Source of the DNA: Anaerolineae bacterium
GTDB lineage: Bacteria; Chloroflexota; Anaerolineae; Anaerolineales; Villigracilaceae
Assembly (NCBI GenBank): GCA_022616105.1
Contig: JAKEFL010000356.1
Location: 1-40,483 of the forward strand
Reading direction: 5' to 3'
Length of the DNA: 40,483 nt
The notes under the pieces were generated by a model, which was not told the origin of the DNA, did no database searches, and saw nothing but the letters and a program-made list of their open reading frames with translations. The translations under genes and the position numbers were made by a program. Positions 37,265-40,483 of this stretch are shown here, one piece after another. The stretch's first letter is position 1. The number at the start of each line of letters is the position of its first letter.

Positions 37265-38035
37265 GTGACCTGCATTTATACGCTCGTCAATCAAAAGGGC
37301 GGAGTGGGAAAGACGACCACCGCCATCAATCTTGGCGCGTATCTTGCTCAATTGGGTCAGCGCGTTCTGATCGTTGACCTTGACCCGCAGGCAAACGCAA
37401 CATCCTGCCTCGGCGTGGATAAACGCGCAGTGCAGACAGGCACTTACGAAGCGCTGCTCGACGGCGACTTATCTGCTTCCTCCATCCTCTTCAATGAACG
37501 CCTTAATCTCGCGCTTCTGCCATCATCCCCATCACTGGCAGGTGCTGAAGTTGAACTGGTCGACGAAACAAGCCGCGAGTTCCGACTCAAGAATACGCTT
37601 TCATCCCTTAATGGCAAATATGATTACATCCTGATTGACTGCCCGCCTTCACTTGGACTTTTGACTGTCAACGGCCTCGTCGCCGCGCGGGATGGGGTGC
37701 TTGTTCCCGTTCAATGTGAGTATCTCGCGCTGGAAGGATTGGGACAATTAACTCAAACGATCCAGCGAGTCCAGTCTGCGCTCTTTCCGGGCTTACGCGT
37801 GCGCGGTGTTATCCTGACGATGTTCGACCCACGCACCAGACTCTCTGCAGATGTGGTAAGAGAAGTCAACAACCATTTTCCAGGGCAGGTCTTCAAGAGC
37901 ATTGTGCCGCGCAGTATCCGTTTGGCAGAGGCGCCTTCCTATGGACTTCCCATCTCTGCTTACGCGCCAGTTTCTGTAGGTGCTCAAGCCTATCAGTCAC
38001 TCGCAAAAGAATTACTTAAAGGCGACGAAAGATGA
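37265..38035 (+). CDS. parA: Chromosome partitioning ATPase ParA (Soj)
   Basis: 256 residues from a GTG start. KGGVGKTT at 11-18 is the deviant Walker A motif, with the signature lysine; LIVDLDPQANATSCLG is the A' motif; YILIDCPPSLG near residue 122 is Walker B. It lacks the N-terminal helix-turn-helix of plasmid ParA, as in chromosomal Soj. With ParB it moves and segregates the replication origin region. parB follows after 26 bases. Confidence 0.96.
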   Translation: MTCIYTLVNQKGGVGKTTTAINLGAYLAQLGQRVLIVDLDPQANATSCLGVDKRAVQTGTYEALLDGDLSASSILFNERLNLALLPSSPSLAGAEVELVDETSREFRLKNTLSSLNGKYDYILIDCPPSLGLLTVNGLVAARDGVLVPVQCEYLALEGLGQLTQTIQRVQSALFPGLRVRGVILTMFDPRTRLSADVVREVNNHFPGQVFKSIVPRSIRLAEAPSYGLPISAYAPVSVGAQAYQSLAKELLKGDER

Positions 38036-38061
38036 TTTGTTGTGAACTATAAGGAGAATAC

Positions 38062-38910
38062 ATGCCCCCACGCTCCGGCCTCGGCAAAGGATTAGATGCC
38101 CTTATCCCCCCTGGTAAAACAACATCATCGGGAGAAGGTGGCGGCGTCACACAAGTTGCCATTGACCTGATCCAGCGCAACCCGCGCCAGCCGCGCGAAA
38201 AATTTGATATAGAGGAGTTGGAGAATCTGGCCACCTCCATACGCGAGCATGGGGTTATCCAGCCAATAATTGTTTCACCCGGCAAAAACGGAATATATGT
38301 CCTCATTGCAGGTGAACGCCGTCTGCAAGCCTCGCGTAAGGCAGGATTAAGAACTGTCCCCGTAGTGATTCGTCATGCCACTGACCAGCAATTACTTGAA
38401 CTTGCATTGGTCGAAAACGTCCAGCGCGCCGATTTGAACGCGATTGAAGAAGCTGAAGCCTATCAACATCTGGAAAAGGAATTCAAACTTTCACATGAGG
38501 CGATCGCAGCACGTGTAGGGAAAAACCGTTCTACAATCACCAACACCATTCGGCTGCTTGAGGCATCCGCAGCAGTTAAACAGGCGCTGGTAAACGGACA
38601 GATCACTGGCGGTCACGCACGCGCCATGCTGAAATTATCTGCAAAAGCACAGGAGGAGTTGTTAAATAAAATCATCACTCTTGATCTGAGCGTACGCACC
38701 ACAGAAATGCTGTCAAGAAAATATTCGGGACAGAAGCCGGTGTCCAAGAAAAAGATAAGCAGAAGCGCGAATGTGAACGATCTCGAACGCCGTCTGCAAT
38801 CCAGCCTGGGAACCAGAGTCGCGCTCAAGCACGGCAAAAAAGGCGGGACAGTCACCATCTATTATTATTCCGATGAGGAATTGGATTCTTTGCTGGAAAA
38901 ATTGACATGA
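38062..38910 (+). CDS. parB: Chromosome partitioning protein ParB (Spo0J)
   Basis: 282 residues. RSGLGKGLDALIP is the ParA-interacting N-terminus. IQRNPRQPREKFDIEELENLA and IAGERRLQASRKAG (with the CTP-binding GERR box) form the N-terminal CTPase domain. VENVQRADLNAIEEAEAY and the helix-turn-helix LSHEAIAARVGKNRSTITNTIRLLEA bind parS. The C-terminal part dimerises. AAGGAG lies 5-10 bases before the ATG. I did not find a parS-like sequence in the window by eye. Confidence 0.96.
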   Translation: MPPRSGLGKGLDALIPPGKTTSSGEGGGVTQVAIDLIQRNPRQPREKFDIEELENLATSIREHGVIQPIIVSPGKNGIYVLIAGERRLQASRKAGLRTVPVVIRHATDQQLLELALVENVQRADLNAIEEAEAYQHLEKEFKLSHEAIAARVGKNRSTITNTIRLLEASAAVKQALVNGQITGGHARAMLKLSAKAQEELLNKIITLDLSVRTTEMLSRKYSGQKPVSKKKISRSANVNDLERRLQSSLGTRVALKHGKKGGTVTIYYYSDEELDSLLEKLT

Positions 38911-38939
38911 TGTCACAAGATCTGAAAATATGGAATAAT

Positions 38940-39221
38940 TCGTAATGTGCCATATTGCAAGGCCTAAAGAAGTCCTGCCACATCTTGATGACAAAAGTGG
39001 AAACCATGTATATTAGCATGAGACCGAAGATGGCATTCCATGAGGAGCGCCGAAAGATCACGGTCATTTCTCTGGCAGCAAAAAGCACTACAAGAGGGGG
39101 TAAGAAAGAGCCAAAGCCGTGCAGTTTCGGCCGCCGTCCTACCAAAGAAAGCCAACCCTAGAAGAATAAGAGCCAGAAGGTTCACAACTGCGAAGAAGAT
39201 GACTTGAATTATGGTATCTGC
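38940..39221 (-). pseudogene. Probable frameshifted remnant of a small membrane protein
   Basis: The 394-base gap between parB and the response regulator has no intact gene. Read on the minus strand, one frame from 39221 gives DTIIQVIFFAVVNLLALILL and a second hydrophobic stretch starting ARLWLFLT. It then breaks, and the +1-shifted frame continues PLVVLFAAREMTVIFRRSSW, then NAIFGLMLIYMVSTFVIKMW. The switch fits a run of five G on the plus strand (39096-39100). Joined, the two would make a small protein of 3-4 helices. No clear start codon or end is seen, so it is a decayed gene or a sequencing error. Family not recognised. Confidence 0.35.
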
Positions 39222-39304
39222 CTACTGAGGCAAAGGTGACAGGCAAAAGAAGGCAGTTCGATGCTCACATTGATCCCCACGTTAGTAAGAAAAGCCGATA
39301 TTAT

Positions 39305-40354
39305 TTATCTCAGCGCGTCTTCGATGACTTGTCGAATGGAGGCGGTGTCAAGTTCTTTTTTATCCAAAAATGCGATTGCGCCAGCAGATAATGCACGCCG
39401 CCGAAATTCACGATCAGGGTAGGCGCTGATGAGCACTATGCGAGTGAGTGGGGAAACGGTTCGCAATCGGCTTGCACATTGGATCCCATCTTCATCTTCC
39501 AAAACTACATCAATCAGTCCGAGTTGAGGTTGGGTTTTTTCGCCAAGCAGAAGTGCCTCCATAGAATTCTCCGCTTCGAAAATCGCTGAAGCCGGGTAAA
39601 TCTTGCCGATCAGGCGGCAAAGTTGCTGGCGATAACGCGCATTGTCATCTACCACCAAAACAGTTAAGTCCTGCCCGCTTTGGGAAGTTCCCGTCTCAAC
39701 CATTTCCTGTCCGCTTAAGGCGAGCAACTCAGGATGACTCAACGCATAGTTCAGCGCTTTGAGCCTGCTATCCACACCCAGCACACGGTACAAAGCCGTT
39801 AGATGGTTTTCCACTGTCTTGATGCTTAGGTCCAACGCCAATGCAATATTTCGATTATCGGTGCCTTGGGTAAGAAGCCTGAGCAATTCACGTTGTCGCC
39901 GGGTGAGCCAGGGGGTATTGGGTTGTGCAATCGGTGAGCGGCGGCTGGTGAGGATTCCAATCAGACTTCCAGAGATCCAGCGGTCTCCATTCAGGATCCT
40001 TTGTGCAGCCAGTTGAAGATCGGCGAGGGGTTGATCTTTCAGATGATAGCCATCCACTCCAGCATTAAGTAATCCCACCACATAGGTCTCATCATGATAA
40101 GCGCTGACGATCAGAATTTTCAAATTGGGATATTTAGCCTTGATCTGGTGCACTGCTGAAATTGGCTCGAACTCAGGCATACTGGCATCCAGAACGAGGA
40201 GGTCTGGGTTGACACGAACCAGCATGTCCATGAGTTCACGACCATTCCCGGCCTCGCCCGCAATTTCAAGATTCGGTAAACCTTCCAGGGCATTTCGTAA
40301 CCCGGCACGCACCACGGTGTGATCATCTGCCAGCACTACTCTTACTGATTGCAT
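39305..40354 (-). CDS. Response regulator with REC - LuxR HTH - REC architecture
   Basis: 349 residues from the ATG at 40354; a TTG at 40372 lies upstream, inside the promoter. The first receiver has acidic Asp10-Asp11, phospho-acceptor Asp56 (LLVLDASMP) and Lys106. A LuxR/NarL-type helix-turn-helix follows at about 148-205 (LTRRQRELLRLLTQGTDNRN...SIKTVENHL). A second receiver (230-349) has DD (236-237), Asp282 (LIDVVLEDEDG) and Lys332/333. NarL-type regulators normally end with the DNA-binding domain; a receiver after it is unusual. No kinase is adjacent inside the window. Confidence 0.92.
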   Translation of the reverse strand: MQSVRVVLADDHTVVRAGLRNALEGLPNLEIAGEAGNGRELMDMLVRVNPDLLVLDASMPEFEPISAVHQIKAKYPNLKILIVSAYHDETYVVGLLNAGVDGYHLKDQPLADLQLAAQRILNGDRWISGSLIGILTSRRSPIAQPNTPWLTRRQRELLRLLTQGTDNRNIALALDLSIKTVENHLTALYRVLGVDSRLKALNYALSHPELLALSGQEMVETGTSQSGQDLTVLVVDDNARYRQQLCRLIGKIYPASAIFEAENSMEALLLGEKTQPQLGLIDVVLEDEDGIQCASRLRTVSPLTRIVLISAYPDREFRRRALSAGAIAFLDKKELDTASIRQVIEDALR

Positions 40355-40360
40355 GAGGCT

Positions 40361-40366
40361 ATTATG
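40361..40366 (-). promoter_or_regulatory. -10 hexamer, leaderless start of the response regulator
   Basis: On the minus strand CATAAT ends exactly 6 bases before the ATG at 40354, with no ribosome binding site. Upstream of it (40379-40483, minus) the sequence is open in one frame for 34 codons ending in TGA, beginning with an ATG at the window edge. I cannot tell whether that is the tail of another gene. A 15-base imperfect inverted repeat lies at 40452-40481. Confidence 0.5.
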
Positions 40367-40483
40367 CCGCAAGTACCATCAACTGGCTAGTGGTGTGTTG
40401 GCTAAGTAATGCACGGAAATCCTTGCTGGATTTGGCGGAACGGAGTAGGGTTGGTCATCTGTTGAAAACAGGAGATCAACCAT

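Noticed and set aside
35811-38940. parS site near parAB
   Set aside because: No match close to TGTTTCACGTGAAACA was seen; GTTTCACCC-like fragments at 36396 and 38270 are too far from the consensus.
40379-40483. 34-codon open frame at the right edge, minus strand
   Set aside because: Too short, cut by the window edge, overlaps an imperfect inverted repeat and resembles no protein I know; it cannot be called.

Overview
The window reads as chromosomal DNA of a Chloroflexota bacterium, most likely class Anaerolineae. This rests on gene content: two membrane proteins of the 'Chlor_Arch_YYY'/DUF2298 type with an Agl23-like partner, GT39-type proteins with long hydrophilic inserts, and an intergenic landscape crowded with palindromic repeats. 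I made no database search, so the species and family are open. I see no rRNA, tRNA, CRISPR array, intact transposase or prophage.

Layout. 1-3834: the end of a SHOCT-domain gene, lepA, an LPG-synthase-like membrane protein and a rhomboid protease. 3835-4218: a 384-base gene-free mosaic of repeats. 4219-9587: sugar and envelope genes (CDP-paratose-2-epimerase-like SDR, a Tat-exported alkaline-phosphatase-fold enzyme with Thr in place of the sulfatase Cys, a small membrane protein on the minus strand, a GT4 glycosyltransferase, a methyltransferase). 9739-22651: four very hydrophobic proteins in a row (GT39; an 1826-residue GT39-YYY fusion; a single YYY protein; an Agl23-like protein) with a DUF952 gene between them. 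22796-24895: cmk and two PlsC-type acyltransferases in overlapping frames. 25157-28429: a large orphan sensor kinase. 28489-31842: a KimA-like APC permease followed by two TrkA/RCK proteins, probably a potassium uptake operon. 32079-35810: rpmH-rnpA-yidD-(lipoprotein)-yidC-jag. 35945-38910: pfkB-DUF3592-parA-parB. 38911-39304: a probable decayed small membrane gene. 39305-40354 (minus): a response regulator with order REC-LuxR-REC. The rpmH and parAB clusters suggest the replication origin is not far away, but dnaA is not in the window.

The most striking signals are two. First, at least seven families of small palindromic repeats populate the gaps, and the same families also occur inside reading frames of the envelope genes, where they keep the frame and code for hydrophilic loops. 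The two YYY paralogues carry unrelated repeat-derived inserts at the same loop. Second, many genes have a TATAAT-like hexamer ending 6-8 bases before the ATG and no Shine-Dalgarno sequence, which predicts leaderless mRNAs.

The least understood system is the GT39 / GT39-YYY / YYY / Agl23 block with its sugar epimerase, GT4, phosphotransferase-like enzyme and acyltransferases. It looks like an envelope glycan or glycolipid assembly and protein-glycosylation locus whose core components have no established biochemical function.
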